A program made the position numbers and the translations under genes. Source: JBCBKL01 sp038521825 (lineage in GTDB: Bacteria; Pseudomonadota; Alphaproteobacteria; Rhodobacterales; Rhodobacteraceae). Taken from it: a DNA stretch of 64,000 bases. The notes under the pieces are model-generated. The model was not told where the DNA came from. It ran no database searches and saw only the letters and a list, made by a program, of their open reading frames with translations. Positions 28,160 through 36,120 of the stretch are shown here, piece by piece; positions within the stretch are counted from its first letter, which is position 1; every line of letters begins with the position of its first letter. Where the stretch lies: NCBI GenBank assembly GCA_038521825.1, contig JBCBKL010000017.1:1-64000 (forward strand), given 5' to 3'.

Positions 28160-29043
28160 CTCCGGCTTCCCCCAGTATTGGCACCACCTGATTTTGGAAC
28201 GGCCATGGTCCAGTCATCACCGGGAATATCTGGGAAGCCTTGAAAGTTCAGGAGGTTGTCAAACTTGGCAAGACAGGTCGAGAACCGCTTGTCGCAACCG
28301 GCCGTGACACGCACTGCGTCGCCTGGCTCAATCGGGCTGCGGATTGGGCTCCAAAGCTCGATAAACCGTTTGTCTCCATCGACGCTGTCTCGTTTGACGA
28401 CCCCGGTCAGACCGGCGGCCACACCACCGACAACCTCGAACCGACCGCGCGTGAACCAACCCGGCTCGAAATCCGGAAAGTCGGACCACGAAAAAACACG
28501 GCCATTTTCGACATCAGTGACGTCAATAGAGGCCGAAAACATCTCGCGACGGGTATCGAAACGGCATCGTGCATCGCCCAATACCGCCGTGCAGGGTTTT
28601 TGATAAACCCGCCCAGTTGGCCGGTTCAAAGCGGCGGTCAGGCCGCGCAGCTCGGCATGAAAGGCGACGCCGTCACGGCGGATTTCGCCGATTGTGCCGC
28701 GAAACTGCAGCATCCGCTGACCCGGATCGGCCCAATTCACCAGCCAAGACCTGACCTGGGCATCGTCAAAGCGACCCGCCTCGATATCGTCTTCACGGAC
28801 TGCAGCATCAGATAGCGCGCCCAAAGCCTCGGTGTTGTCCACGCTCAGGCCGGTCGACTGGGTCAGCGCCGCAGCGCTCAGCCCCGTATCGGCGCGAAAG
28901 GTAATACCATCGAATGTGATATCCCGGTCGTGATCGGTGAAACCGAACGCCATACCATCTGTCCGCTCAATCGCCCAGGCCCGGCAGACGGTGGTCAAAC
29001 CTGTCGCCAGATGGTCAAGCAGCGCTTGTTTGTCCCCGCTCAT
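28156..29043 (-). CDS. Gene transfer agent tail hub protein (gp13-like, DUF2163)
   Basis: A 295-residue DUF2163/phage BR0599-type protein. The C-terminal half has cysteines in YQKPCTAVLGDARCRFD and TAGCDKRFSTCLAKF, four in all, a pattern that would suit an Fe-S or metal site; the related RcGTA hub is reported to hold a cluster, so this is family knowledge plus inference. It lies between distal tail protein and peptidase with 4-base overlaps at both ends. Confidence 0.9.
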   Translation of the reverse strand: MSGDKQALLDHLATGLTTVCRAWAIERTDGMAFGFTDHDRDITFDGITFRADTGLSAAALTQSTGLSVDNTEALGALSDAAVREDDIEAGRFDDAQVRSWLVNWADPGQRMLQFRGTIGEIRRDGVAFHAELRGLTAALNRPTGRVYQKPCTAVLGDARCRFDTRREMFSASIDVTDVENGRVFSWSDFPDFEPGWFTRGRFEVVGGVAAGLTGVVKRDSVDGDKRFIELWSPIRSPIEPGDAVRVTAGCDKRFSTCLAKFDNLLNFQGFPDIPGDDWTMAVPKSGGANTGGSRR

Positions 29044-29675
29044 TTGACCCGCACCTCGACAATCGGAACGTTCGGTACATCACCCGCCTGAAAGCTGGCC
29101 ACGCTGGTCTGGATCGCATCGGTGTCAAAGCGTACCGGCACGTCGAACTCGAAACCGGCCGTGATCTGCATCTCGGGATCGGGCGGATGCGAAAAGGTGA
29201 TCAACCCAGTCGCAGTGTCGACTTCATAGTCGATGCCTTCCTGCATCTCGTCCTGCGCAACGCCGATCCGAACGGTGCCCGCGACCGGCTTGGAGACCGG
29301 ACGATCATAAGTGAAACCGCCCGACCGATAGACCTTGATCAGTTGAAACGCATCTGTATCACCGTCTCCGACCGCGATCTGCTGATCGTCATAAGCAATG
29401 TCGCGCGATGCCTTGGACGACTTAAAGTCCGACCAGTCTTTCCAGCGGAAGCCGAAAACACGGCCCTGACGCGCCTCGAAGAACGCTATCAGTGTTTCGA
29501 TGTCATCCAGCGACCGCATCCCGAGGCCCGCATCGTAACGACGGCGCGAATGGGCCCATGGGGTGTTGCGCTCTTCAAAGCCATTGGCGAGCGTTACGAC
29601 GTCGGTGCGTCTCTCGGGCCCGCCAACCGAGCCGAAACTCAGGTTCGCCGGAAACCGGACTTCGTGAAAGTTCAT
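29040..29675 (-). CDS. Gene transfer agent distal tail protein (gp12-like, DUF2460)
   Basis: A 211-residue DUF2460/TIGR02217 protein. The start (MNFHEVRFPANLSFGSVGGP) and the middle segment (IAFFEARQGRVFGFRWKDW) are the family marks. It forms the distal tail ring linking the tube to the hub. The stop overlaps the hub gene by 4 bases. A 23-base gap separates it from the tape measure gene upstream. Confidence 0.92.
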   Translation of the reverse strand: MNFHEVRFPANLSFGSVGGPERRTDVVTLANGFEERNTPWAHSRRRYDAGLGMRSLDDIETLIAFFEARQGRVFGFRWKDWSDFKSSKASRDIAYDDQQIAVGDGDTDAFQLIKVYRSGGFTYDRPVSKPVAGTVRIGVAQDEMQEGIDYEVDTATGLITFSHPPDPEMQITAGFEFDVPVRFDTDAIQTSVASFQAGDVPNVPIVEVRVK

Positions 29676-29698
29676 CTCAGTGCTCCCAAATGCCCAAA

Positions 29699-30367
29699 TT
29701 AACGATTGCGGTTGGAACGGCCCAAGGCGCGGTTCATCTGCGCCGCGATCTGGTTCTGGCTGCGGGCAAATCCCTGAACGTCGGGCGTCGTGATGTTCAT
29801 GACGACGGTTGGCGCGCCGCCTCCGCCCCCTGCACGAACGCCCAACTTGCCGTCGGGGCCGCGCGCCAGCGGCATGATCGCCTCCGGGCCTGCTTCACCC
29901 ATGATCCCCATGCCACCGCGCATGCCAAACGGAGTAGTCGAACTGACGACTCCCCCACTTGCAAACGGCATGACCCGGCCCTGGCTGAAAGGAGCGCCAT
30001 CGGCAAAGGGCAGGATCCCTTCAAGCAGGCCATTCACTCCCGTTGCCAGCAAGCCACCAACGTGATCGGTGACCGGCTTCATTGCCGCGTTATAGGTCGT
30101 GTTGACCATCGCATTGGCCACGGTATCGAGCGCGTCTGACAGGCTCAGGCCATCGAATACCAGACCGTCAAAGGCCTTGCGCAATCCCTTGCTCAGCCCA
30201 CGCTCCAACGTGGCGACATCCTTACCCGTGGCGGAAAGGCTTTCCCGCATGCGGCGCAATTCACTGTCAAAGCCCGTCACCATTACGGTCGCGGACGACA
30301 CGCTTTCCTTAAGGTTGTCGGTGCTTTCGTCCAGCGCCTCGATCTCGGCCCGATAGTCACTCATCAT
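29699..30367 (-). CDS. Gene transfer agent tape measure protein (gp11-like)
   Basis: A 222-residue protein, short for a tape measure but normal for the short-tailed RcGTA particle. The N-terminal part is helical (EALDESTDNLKESVSSATVM), the middle is hydrophobic with Gly (ALDTVANAMVNTTYNAAMKP), and the C-terminal part carries GMGIMGEAGPEAIMPLARG, a motif common in phage tape measures. Its first codons overlap the end of the small chaperone gene by 11 bases. Confidence 0.9.
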   Translation of the reverse strand: MMSDYRAEIEALDESTDNLKESVSSATVMVTGFDSELRRMRESLSATGKDVATLERGLSKGLRKAFDGLVFDGLSLSDALDTVANAMVNTTYNAAMKPVTDHVGGLLATGVNGLLEGILPFADGAPFSQGRVMPFASGGVVSSTTPFGMRGGMGIMGEAGPEAIMPLARGPDGKLGVRAGGGGGAPTVVMNITTPDVQGFARSQNQIAAQMNRALGRSNRNR

Positions 30368-30551
30368 CCGTTCCTTCGTGTTCGTCCGGCCAAGCGGCCA
30401 TCAGGGCGGAAAGCCCGTCGCGTTTCAGGGGCGAAGCCGTTGCCGGATCGCCCAACATGATCTGCAATTCGGCCGGGGTCAGGTCCCAGAACTGCTCGGG
30501 TCGCAGGCGCAAACCCTGCAGGCCTGCCCGCATCAGGGCGGGCCAGTCCAT
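30357..30551 (-). CDS. Gene transfer agent small tail assembly protein (gp10.1-like, rcc01693 family)
   Basis: A 64-residue protein with the family mark MDWPALMRAGLQGLRLRP followed by EQFWDLTPAELQIMLG. In phages the equivalent is a tail assembly chaperone made next to the tube protein. ATG 30551 lies 9 bases after the gp10 stop; a longer frame up to 30674 would overlap gp10 and is rejected. Small genes like this are easily missed in annotation. Confidence 0.85.
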   Translation of the reverse strand: MDWPALMRAGLQGLRLRPEQFWDLTPAELQIMLGDPATASPLKRDGLSALMAAWPDEHEGTDDE

Positions 30552-30559
30552 GCCCGTGC

Positions 30560-30877
30560 TCAAGGGTTCGGCACCATAAAGGCGCGCGCCAAAAGCTCGG
30601 CCGCGACCTGCGCAGCCCGCATCGGCCCGCCGTCGATCGCTGCATGTTCCAGGTCTGCCGGGTCGAATTCGCATTGGCCACCGACAAGCCCCGCCCGCAG
30701 CAGGGCCAGCACATCGCGGCTTGAAAACTCGGATGCCTCGAACCGCTCGACCAGCTTGACTAGCGATCCGGTGTCCAACTCAGCCTCCAGCGCCGCAAGC
30801 GCCCCAAGCGTCAGCCGCAACACGTGACGCCGACCATCGATGACCAGCGCCACGTCTCCCCTCCAAGGATTTGCCAT
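30560..30877 (-). CDS. Gene transfer agent tail chaperone (gp10-like)
   Basis: A 105-residue protein of the GTA gp10/phage tail assembly chaperone family. The pattern WRGDVALVIDGRRHVLRLTL, then LGALAALEAELDTGSLVKLV, is typical. It is probably not in the finished particle and helps tail tube assembly. It starts 6 bases after the major tail gene. Confidence 0.87.
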   Translation of the reverse strand: MANPWRGDVALVIDGRRHVLRLTLGALAALEAELDTGSLVKLVERFEASEFSSRDVLALLRAGLVGGQCEFDPADLEHAAIDGGPMRAAQVAAELLARAFMVPNP

Positions 30878-30883
30878 GGCCGA

Positions 30884-31297
30884 TCAGAGCGCCGTAAATG
30901 TCAGGGCACCAGCGCTCGCCAGCGACAATTCATAGGTCGCTTCACCGTTATGGCTGCCAGCGTATTCGATGGCCGTGACCTGAAACGGGCCCTCGACGAT
31001 CCCGAAATCGGGGATGATGATCTGAAAATCCGGTGTCTCGCCGTCAAAGAATAGCTGGCGGGTCCGCTCATCCGTTGATGCATCCTTAAAGACGCCCGAC
31101 CCAGTCAGATTGGCCGAACGAACGCCGGCACCCGACAGCAATTCGCGCCAACCGCCCTGGCTTTCCAGGCTGGTGACGTCCACCGTTTCGGCGTTAAAGC
31201 TGACGCGCGTGGCCCGCAGACCCGCAATCGTTTCAAACAGACCGTCCGAGGTCATGTCGACCTTGATTAAAAGGTCCTTTCCGTTCTGAGCACCCAT
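30884..31297 (-). CDS. Gene transfer agent major tail (tube) protein (gp9-like)
   Basis: A 137-residue TP901-1-type major tail protein. It opens with GAQNGKDLLIKVDMTSDG and contains VDVTSLESQGGWRELLSGAG and the Gly/Ser strand VRSANLTGSGVFKDAS. The fold is a beta barrel that stacks in rings to form the tail tube. It follows the tail terminator gene by 26 bases and has its own ribosome binding site (GGAGAAAAGCC). Confidence 0.92.
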   Translation of the reverse strand: MGAQNGKDLLIKVDMTSDGLFETIAGLRATRVSFNAETVDVTSLESQGGWRELLSGAGVRSANLTGSGVFKDASTDERTRQLFFDGETPDFQIIIPDFGIVEGPFQVTAIEYAGSHNGEATYELSLASAGALTFTAL

Positions 31298-31323
31298 GGC
31301 TTTTCTCCAGTCTGAGCAAAGGG

Positions 31324-31734
31324 TTAATTGTCTTCGACCCGCGCGCGGAAGGTCAGATCGATCTTGCGGCCCGCAGCACCGTCGATGCGGCCCGCAGTTG
31401 CTTTTTCAAAGGTCAGGGACACCAGCCGACCGCGCGACAGCGCGGGCAGATCCGCCAGCAGCGCATCGCAAACGGCAGCAGCGACGTCCTTTGCCGCGGC
31501 AAAGGCCGGCGTTTCGCTCACCACGGTGACGACGACCTTGTGGACCGCTCCCGCGCCGGATTTGTCCGACGCGTCGCTCACCGATTCAGGCCCAAGCGTG
31601 ATGTAGAGAGACGGCAACGTTCCGGCCGGAATCGCGTCATAAATCGCGGCTCCCACCAGGGACGTGACACCAGGATCGGTGGTCAAGCCGGCATAGATCG
31701 CGCCCTGAAGCGCGGCTGAGACGGCATAACTCAT
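31324..31734 (-). CDS. Gene transfer agent tail terminator (gp8-like, DUF3168)
   Basis: A 136-residue DUF3168 protein: AVSAALQGAIYAGLTTDPGV near the start, YDAIPAGTLPSLYITLGPES in the middle. Members cap the end of the tail tube and join it to the head connector. Its start overlaps the stopper gene's stop by 4 bases. Confidence 0.9.
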   Translation of the reverse strand: MSYAVSAALQGAIYAGLTTDPGVTSLVGAAIYDAIPAGTLPSLYITLGPESVSDASDKSGAGAVHKVVVTVVSETPAFAAAKDVAAAVCDALLADLPALSRGRLVSLTFEKATAGRIDGAAGRKIDLTFRARVEDN

Positions 31735-32069
31735 GCGACGACCTCCTCATCGGCAAAGCAGGTCAGAAACTCGGCCCGAGGGTCGTATTCGGTCACCGCA
31801 CGGATGTGGAACAACCGGTTGCCGTCGCGAAACCGCTGACCGGGCTTGGGCCGGGCCGGATCTCCGACAGGGGCACCCCGCACGATGATGCGGTAGCGAA
31901 CTGCCGAAACCGGGGCCGCACTTGATACCGTTTCGCGGCCCGTACGTGGCTGAATGTCGGCCCAAAGAGTTCCAAGGCCGACCCAGGTTTCCACATAGCC
32001 ACCGGCATTGTCCGCCACGCGGGTCGGATCTTCCAGATCCACCCGGCGGTTGGGGCGTGGATGTTTCAT
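31731..32069 (-). CDS. Gene transfer agent head-tail stopper (gp7-like)
   Basis: A 112-residue protein of the phage head-tail joining family: VETWVGLGTLWADIQPRTGR, then YRIIVRGAPVG, and DGNRLFHIRAVTEYDPR. Such proteins close the connector until DNA ejection. It overlaps both neighbours by 4 bases, typical of translational coupling. Confidence 0.9.
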   Translation of the reverse strand: MKHPRPNRRVDLEDPTRVADNAGGYVETWVGLGTLWADIQPRTGRETVSSAAPVSAVRYRIIVRGAPVGDPARPKPGQRFRDGNRLFHIRAVTEYDPRAEFLTCFADEEVVA

Positions 32070-32665
32070 CGAGCACCCCCGCCGAAGACACGGAAGACAC
32101 GATAGCGTTCGATCAGACTCGATACCCCGAAAGGCATACAGCCTTCACTCAGCGCTGTTTCGTTGCGGTATTCATAATAGTGGGAGGCGAGCAAAAAGAC
32201 CGCCTGCCGCAGATCGGCAGGGATGTCGGACCAAAGCGGCCCGAAACCCGCCCAAAACATGATCGAAACCGATCCGGCCTGCGGGATCGTGGGAAGGCAA
32301 GAACCGACCGATCGCAGACGCGGGCGCGCCGGATCCTGCTCCAGCCAGATCGAACCTGCGTCAAGCGCGGTCTCGACTCCGTCACTGTCGATGGACTTCA
32401 GCGCGGTGATCACACGAACCGGGGCGACGGGCAGAACCTGAGCCTCGGCATCCCGCCACGCGGTGACGCCGTAGGAAAACTGCCGCTCGTAAAGCGCCTT
32501 GCCGGTTCGGGCCTCGATCGCCGCCAGGGCGGCCCGAAGAAAGCTACGCAGAACCTCGTCCTGCAAACTGTCCGTGGTAAAGCCACTCCCCACGCGCAAA
32601 TGCGCTTTGAAATCATCAACCGGCAGTGCGCCGTCGGGCACCGTGGTCTCTTCGATCAACATCAT
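32066..32665 (-). CDS. Gene transfer agent head-tail adaptor (gp6-like)
   Basis: A 199-residue phage connector protein (gp6-like/HK97 family). N-terminal helices with VDDFKAHLRVGSGFTTDSLQ and FLRAALAAIEARTGKALYER, then a beta part. It binds under the portal. ATG 32665 follows a GGAGATG site, and tandem ATGs are present. A 171-base gap with a strong hairpin separates it from the capsid gene. Confidence 0.9.
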   Translation of the reverse strand: MMLIEETTVPDGALPVDDFKAHLRVGSGFTTDSLQDEVLRSFLRAALAAIEARTGKALYERQFSYGVTAWRDAEAQVLPVAPVRVITALKSIDSDGVETALDAGSIWLEQDPARPRLRSVGSCLPTIPQAGSVSIMFWAGFGPLWSDIPADLRQAVFLLASHYYEYRNETALSEGCMPFGVSSLIERYRVFRVFGGGAR

Positions 32666-32795
32666 CGAACATCTCCAGAAATTCTGCCCCTCCCCGGATG
32701 TGACCACCCACGGGATCGGACGCGCGCCAGGCTGCATTGCTCGGACGGAGGGGAGCAGCTAGACAACACAAACCGAATGACGGCGCGCGCCCGCA

Positions 32796-32820
32796 CCGGG
32801 TCGGCACAAGGCCGACCCGG
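32796..32820 (-). terminator. Strong hairpin after the capsid gene
   Basis: A perfect 10-bp stem CCGGGTCGGC/GCCGACCCGG with loop ACAAG lies 16 bases after the capsid stop codon. There is no T-run after it on the minus strand, so it may protect the capsid mRNA 3' end or cause partial termination. Full stop is unlikely, because the tail genes follow. Confidence 0.55.
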
Positions 32821-32836
32821 CTATTCACAGCCCCGT

Positions 32837-34015
32837 TTAGGAGACCGCGAATTTCAGCAGCTTGATCGCTGCATAGTCGCTGACGTCACCGCCAATGCGC
32901 TTGGTCGCATAGAACAGAACGTGAGGCTTGGCGCTGAAGGGATCACGCAGCACCCGCAGGTCGGGACGCTCGGCGATGGTGTAACCGGCCGCAAAGTCAC
33001 CGAAGGCGATTGCGTCAGCACCCGAAGCGATGTCTGGCATGTCCTCGGCGATCAGAACCGGATAGCCCATCAGACGCGCTGGCTCACCGGCGGCCAGACC
33101 GTCGCTCCAGAGGAAGCGGCCGTCATTGTCCTTGAGCTTGCGGATCGCGCCAGCGGTCTTGGAGTTCAAAACGAACGTCGCGTTGGCTCGGTACTCCGCA
33201 CCCAATGCATAGATCAGATCGATGATCGAGTCGGCGGTAAGGCCAGCGTCGACGCCGGTTGGCACATAGCCAAGACTACCCCACGCCCAAGAGGTATCGG
33301 CAACGGTGGTGTGGGTCAGAAAGCCCTTGGGCTTGTCGACACCGTCACCGTTGATGAATGCACCAGCCTCGGCGCGGGCAAACTTGTCAGCGATGCGCGA
33401 CGCGAGCCAACCCTCAATGTCAAAGGCGGCATCGTCTAGCAGGCGCTGAGACGCCTTGGGCAGTGCCGAAAGCTCGTGCAGCGGGATCGTGATGCGGTCG
33501 ATCTGCGGGGTTGCGGTTTCGGTAGCGGCGGCCGTCTCCGACGCCCAGCCCGTGCCAAATTCGCCCTGATCAACAAGAACGTCGTACGATGTCGCCTCGA
33601 CATTGACGACCGATGCGATCGAACGGATCGACGCCGTGGTGTTCAGAACCGATTTGACGGTCTCAGACGTTTGCGGATCGACAAGGAAGCCGCCATCGCT
33701 GTTGACCGCGGTCGAAAGCGACTTGCCCTCGAACTCAAGGCCGCGCAGGGCGTCGTCGTCGCCCGAACGCAGGTAGGCGTTAAAGGCTTTGAGGTGCGGT
33801 GCACCGGCATCCGTTGCGCCTGCCAGGGGCGGGCGTGCAGCAGTCATTTGTTTCCGATCCAGCATGGTCAGTCGCTCTTCTGTTTGTTGAAGTTTGGTTT
33901 GGATTTCGGCCTGAAAGCCCTTGAAGTCACTGACAAAACCCTGAACGGCTTGGGTGACTTCCTGAGCCGGAGACAAACCTTCCCCGGCCCGAGACTTGAT
34001 CTCGGTCTTGCTCAT
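32837..34015 (-). CDS. Gene transfer agent major capsid protein (gp5-like, HK97 fold)
   Basis: A 392-residue HK97-fold capsid protein. Residues 1-100 are a helical scaffolding region (QAVQGFVSDFKGFQAEIQTK) removed by the protease; the mature part begins about residue 100. Body motifs: GGFLVDPQTSETVKSVLNTT, FINGDGVDKPKGFLTH, MGYPVLIAEDMPDI. ATG 34015 has AAGGA at a good distance; ATG 34021 is too close to it. A longer in-frame extension would overlap the protease and is rejected. Confidence 0.94.
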   Translation of the reverse strand: MSKTEIKSRAGEGLSPAQEVTQAVQGFVSDFKGFQAEIQTKLQQTEERLTMLDRKQMTAARPPLAGATDAGAPHLKAFNAYLRSGDDDALRGLEFEGKSLSTAVNSDGGFLVDPQTSETVKSVLNTTASIRSIASVVNVEATSYDVLVDQGEFGTGWASETAAATETATPQIDRITIPLHELSALPKASQRLLDDAAFDIEGWLASRIADKFARAEAGAFINGDGVDKPKGFLTHTTVADTSWAWGSLGYVPTGVDAGLTADSIIDLIYALGAEYRANATFVLNSKTAGAIRKLKDNDGRFLWSDGLAAGEPARLMGYPVLIAEDMPDIASGADAIAFGDFAAGYTIAERPDLRVLRDPFSAKPHVLFYATKRIGGDVSDYAAIKLLKFAVS

Positions 34016-34052
34016 CAGCATGTCCTTGATTGTTGAAACTACGGCGTGCGCG

Positions 34053-34607
34053 TCAGCGCCGCGCCAGGCTCTCGCGCGCGCCCTCGATGGCCGCCGCCAT
34101 TTCACGCAATGCAGCGCCGTCGACGTCATCCGCCTTCGCCGCCACACGCGCACTGGGCAGCATCGGGAACGTCACAAGCGACACCTCCCAAAGCTCCAGT
34201 TCGGTCAAGAGCCGCTGGCCCTTGTCATTCTTCGTCGCCTTCACCGTGCGGTACCCGATAGACAGACCATCAATGGCACCCGCAGCAATCAGGGCAGCCG
34301 CCTCGCGTCCCTTCTCGACATTGTCCAAAAGGCGCCCTTTGACGTAAAGGCCGCGGCTGTCTTCGCGAACCTCGTCCCAAATACCGATCGGCTGGGCCGG
34401 ATCGTGCTGCCACAGCATCTTGACCGACCGGTCAGCGGCGGCGAGCGACTTTAAGGATGCCGCATAGGCACCCTTGGCGACAACATCATTGCCCTGATCC
34501 ACCGCGCCGAAATAGCTCGCATAACCTTCGATCAGCGTGCCGTCCTGAATGGCCAGACCGTCTCCAAAGCGCGCGAACTTGTGCTCGAGCCCTGTTTCGT
34601 TACCCAT
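34053..34607 (-). CDS. Gene transfer agent prohead protease (gp4-like, HK97 type)
   Basis: A 184-residue prohead serine protease (U35 family). Marks: IEGYASYFGAVDQGNDVVAKGAY, the catalytic His in VKMLWQHDPAQPIG and Ser in GLSIGYR. It trims the capsid scaffold domain. ATG 34607 is preceded by GGAG; ATG 34622 is an alternative five codons upstream. The small gp3.5-like gene ends 11 bases before it. Confidence 0.91.
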   Translation of the reverse strand: MGNETGLEHKFARFGDGLAIQDGTLIEGYASYFGAVDQGNDVVAKGAYAASLKSLAAADRSVKMLWQHDPAQPIGIWDEVREDSRGLYVKGRLLDNVEKGREAAALIAAGAIDGLSIGYRTVKATKNDKGQRLLTELELWEVSLVTFPMLPSARVAAKADDVDGAALREMAAAIEGARESLARR

Positions 34608-34618
34608 CTTTCGCTCCT

Positions 34619-34843
34619 TCATGGAACTGCGTTGACGACCGACTGGAACGCCTCGGTCAGGATCACGGCGACAACACCGTAAACCGTCAGCCAAAGCCGT
34701 TTTTCCAGACGCTCCATCGTCTCTTCGAGGCGGGTCAGCCGCGCCGAGACGTTTTCGAAATGCACAGCACTCAGACGTTCATGTGCCTCCAGCCGCAGCC
34801 CGGGGGCACATTGGAAACGGTCGAGGCGGCCGTTGTCAGCCAT
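34619..34843 (-). CDS. Gene transfer agent small protein (gp3.5-like, rcc01685 family)
   Basis: A 74-residue protein: a helical stretch (HFENVSARLTRLEETMERLE), then one membrane-like hydrophobic segment (RLWLTVYGVVAVILTEAF). Its place between portal and protease matches the small head-formation gene found in Rhodobacterales GTA clusters. It overlaps the portal gene by 8 bases. Confidence 0.82.
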   Translation of the reverse strand: MADNGRLDRFQCAPGLRLEAHERLSAVHFENVSARLTRLEETMERLEKRLWLTVYGVVAVILTEAFQSVVNAVP

Positions 34844-36023
34844 CGGCCCCCTCCTCGCTGAGGACAGGTAGGCCGAGAAGGCGCCGCTTCTCGGCCTCGC
34901 TCAGGAAATCGGCGCTTGCAACGCGGGCCCATTGCGCGTCCCGCTCAGCCGACAGGGCCGAAACCTGATCGAGGTCCGGCTTCAGCTCCAGATCTTCACC
35001 GGTATGGGCACCCAGCCATTCCGCGAGGGCGGCTGTCACCCGGGTGACAAGAGGCAGTACAGTCAGGCGAAAAAAGGCCCGGTTGGCTTCCTGGTAATTG
35101 GAATAGGTGGCGTCGCCCTGAATGCCCAGCAGCATCGGCGGCACACCAAAGGCCAAGGCAATCTCGCGCGCGGCAGCCTCCTTGGTCTTTTGGAACTCCA
35201 TATCGGAGGGGGAAAAGCCCATTGGCTTCCAATCCAGACCACCCTCCAGCAACATCGGACGCCCCGCATTGCGCGCTCCGGAATAATTGCTCTCCATCTC
35301 GCTCACGAGGCGTTCATACTGGTCGTGGGTCATCGTGCCCTGACCTTCGACACCCTTGTAGACCAGCGCGCCGGACGGGCGCGCCGCGTTATCCAGCAAG
35401 GATTTCGACCAGCGGCTGGCGGCGTTGTGAACGTCCAGAGCCATGGCCGCCGCCTGCATCGGGCTCAGGCCATAATGATCGTCCTGCGGGTGGAAGGACT
35501 TGATATGGCAGATCGGGCTGGGGTGACCGCTCGCGTCAAAACGATGCGACTTGCCCCCGACAGTGTAATCGTAGGCGACGGGCCAGCCGTCCGAACCCGG
35601 AACAACACTCATCCGGTCAGACCGCAGAACATGCAGCTCGACCGGAGCGCCGCTTTCGCCTGCAACCGCCTCGACATAGGCGTTGCCGGTCAGCAGAAGC
35701 TGGGCATAGAGCGCCTCCAGCAGCTCTGCCCGTCCCTGCCCCGGATTGGGACGCTTGACCAGCGACAGAACGGGATGGGCGTCATAGCGCTGCAGGCTGT
35801 CCTGCAGAACCAAAGGCAGGGCCGAGGCCGCCTCCGCGATCAGCTTGATCGATCGAAAGCCCACCGGATTGCCGGAGAACCCTGACCGGGTCAGCGATAC
35901 GGCATCACGGGGGCTCCACGCCACGCGGCCCGATGTTTGCCAGGCCACAAGCGGGCCTGCCCCGCTGGCCTTTTGTTCTGACGCGGGCTCTGCCCCCTTG
36001 CGCCGAAGGAAATCAAACATCAT
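34836..36023 (-). CDS. Gene transfer agent portal protein (gp3-like, HK97 family)
   Basis: A 395-residue phage portal protein. Conserved segments: LPLVLQDSLQRYDAHPVLSL, LYAQLLLTGNAYVEAVAG, GLSPMQAAAMALDVHNAASR and FGVPPMLLGIQGDATYSNYQ. It forms the dodecameric ring at one capsid vertex. Tandem ATGs lie at 36023 and 36020, with AAGGAG at a good distance from the first. The gap to the terminase gene is 97 bases and contains a small hairpin. Confidence 0.94.
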   Translation of the reverse strand: MMFDFLRRKGAEPASEQKASGAGPLVAWQTSGRVAWSPRDAVSLTRSGFSGNPVGFRSIKLIAEAASALPLVLQDSLQRYDAHPVLSLVKRPNPGQGRAELLEALYAQLLLTGNAYVEAVAGESGAPVELHVLRSDRMSVVPGSDGWPVAYDYTVGGKSHRFDASGHPSPICHIKSFHPQDDHYGLSPMQAAAMALDVHNAASRWSKSLLDNAARPSGALVYKGVEGQGTMTHDQYERLVSEMESNYSGARNAGRPMLLEGGLDWKPMGFSPSDMEFQKTKEAAAREIALAFGVPPMLLGIQGDATYSNYQEANRAFFRLTVLPLVTRVTAALAEWLGAHTGEDLELKPDLDQVSALSAERDAQWARVASADFLSEAEKRRLLGLPVLSEEGADG

Positions 36024-36101
36024 GCATTCGCTCCTTTGCGTATCCTGACGGCCCGCCGCCAACAAAAAACACTGCCCGGCAGGACAGCGTTTGAATCGAT
36101 G

Positions 36102-36118
36102 CGCCCGTGCGACGGGCG
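36102..36118 (-). other. Small hairpin after the large terminase gene
   Basis: CGCCCGT and ACGGGCG form a 7-bp stem with a 3-base loop, 2 bases after the terminase stop codon. No T-run follows on the minus strand. It may shape mRNA stability between terminase and portal genes; termination is not shown. Confidence 0.35.
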
Positions 36119-36120
36119 GC

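Noticed and set aside
31922..33439. Plus-strand frame of 505 codons across GTA genes gp5 to gp7
   Set aside because: Antisense to three recognised phage-type genes, with Arg/Gln/His-rich composition and no motif.
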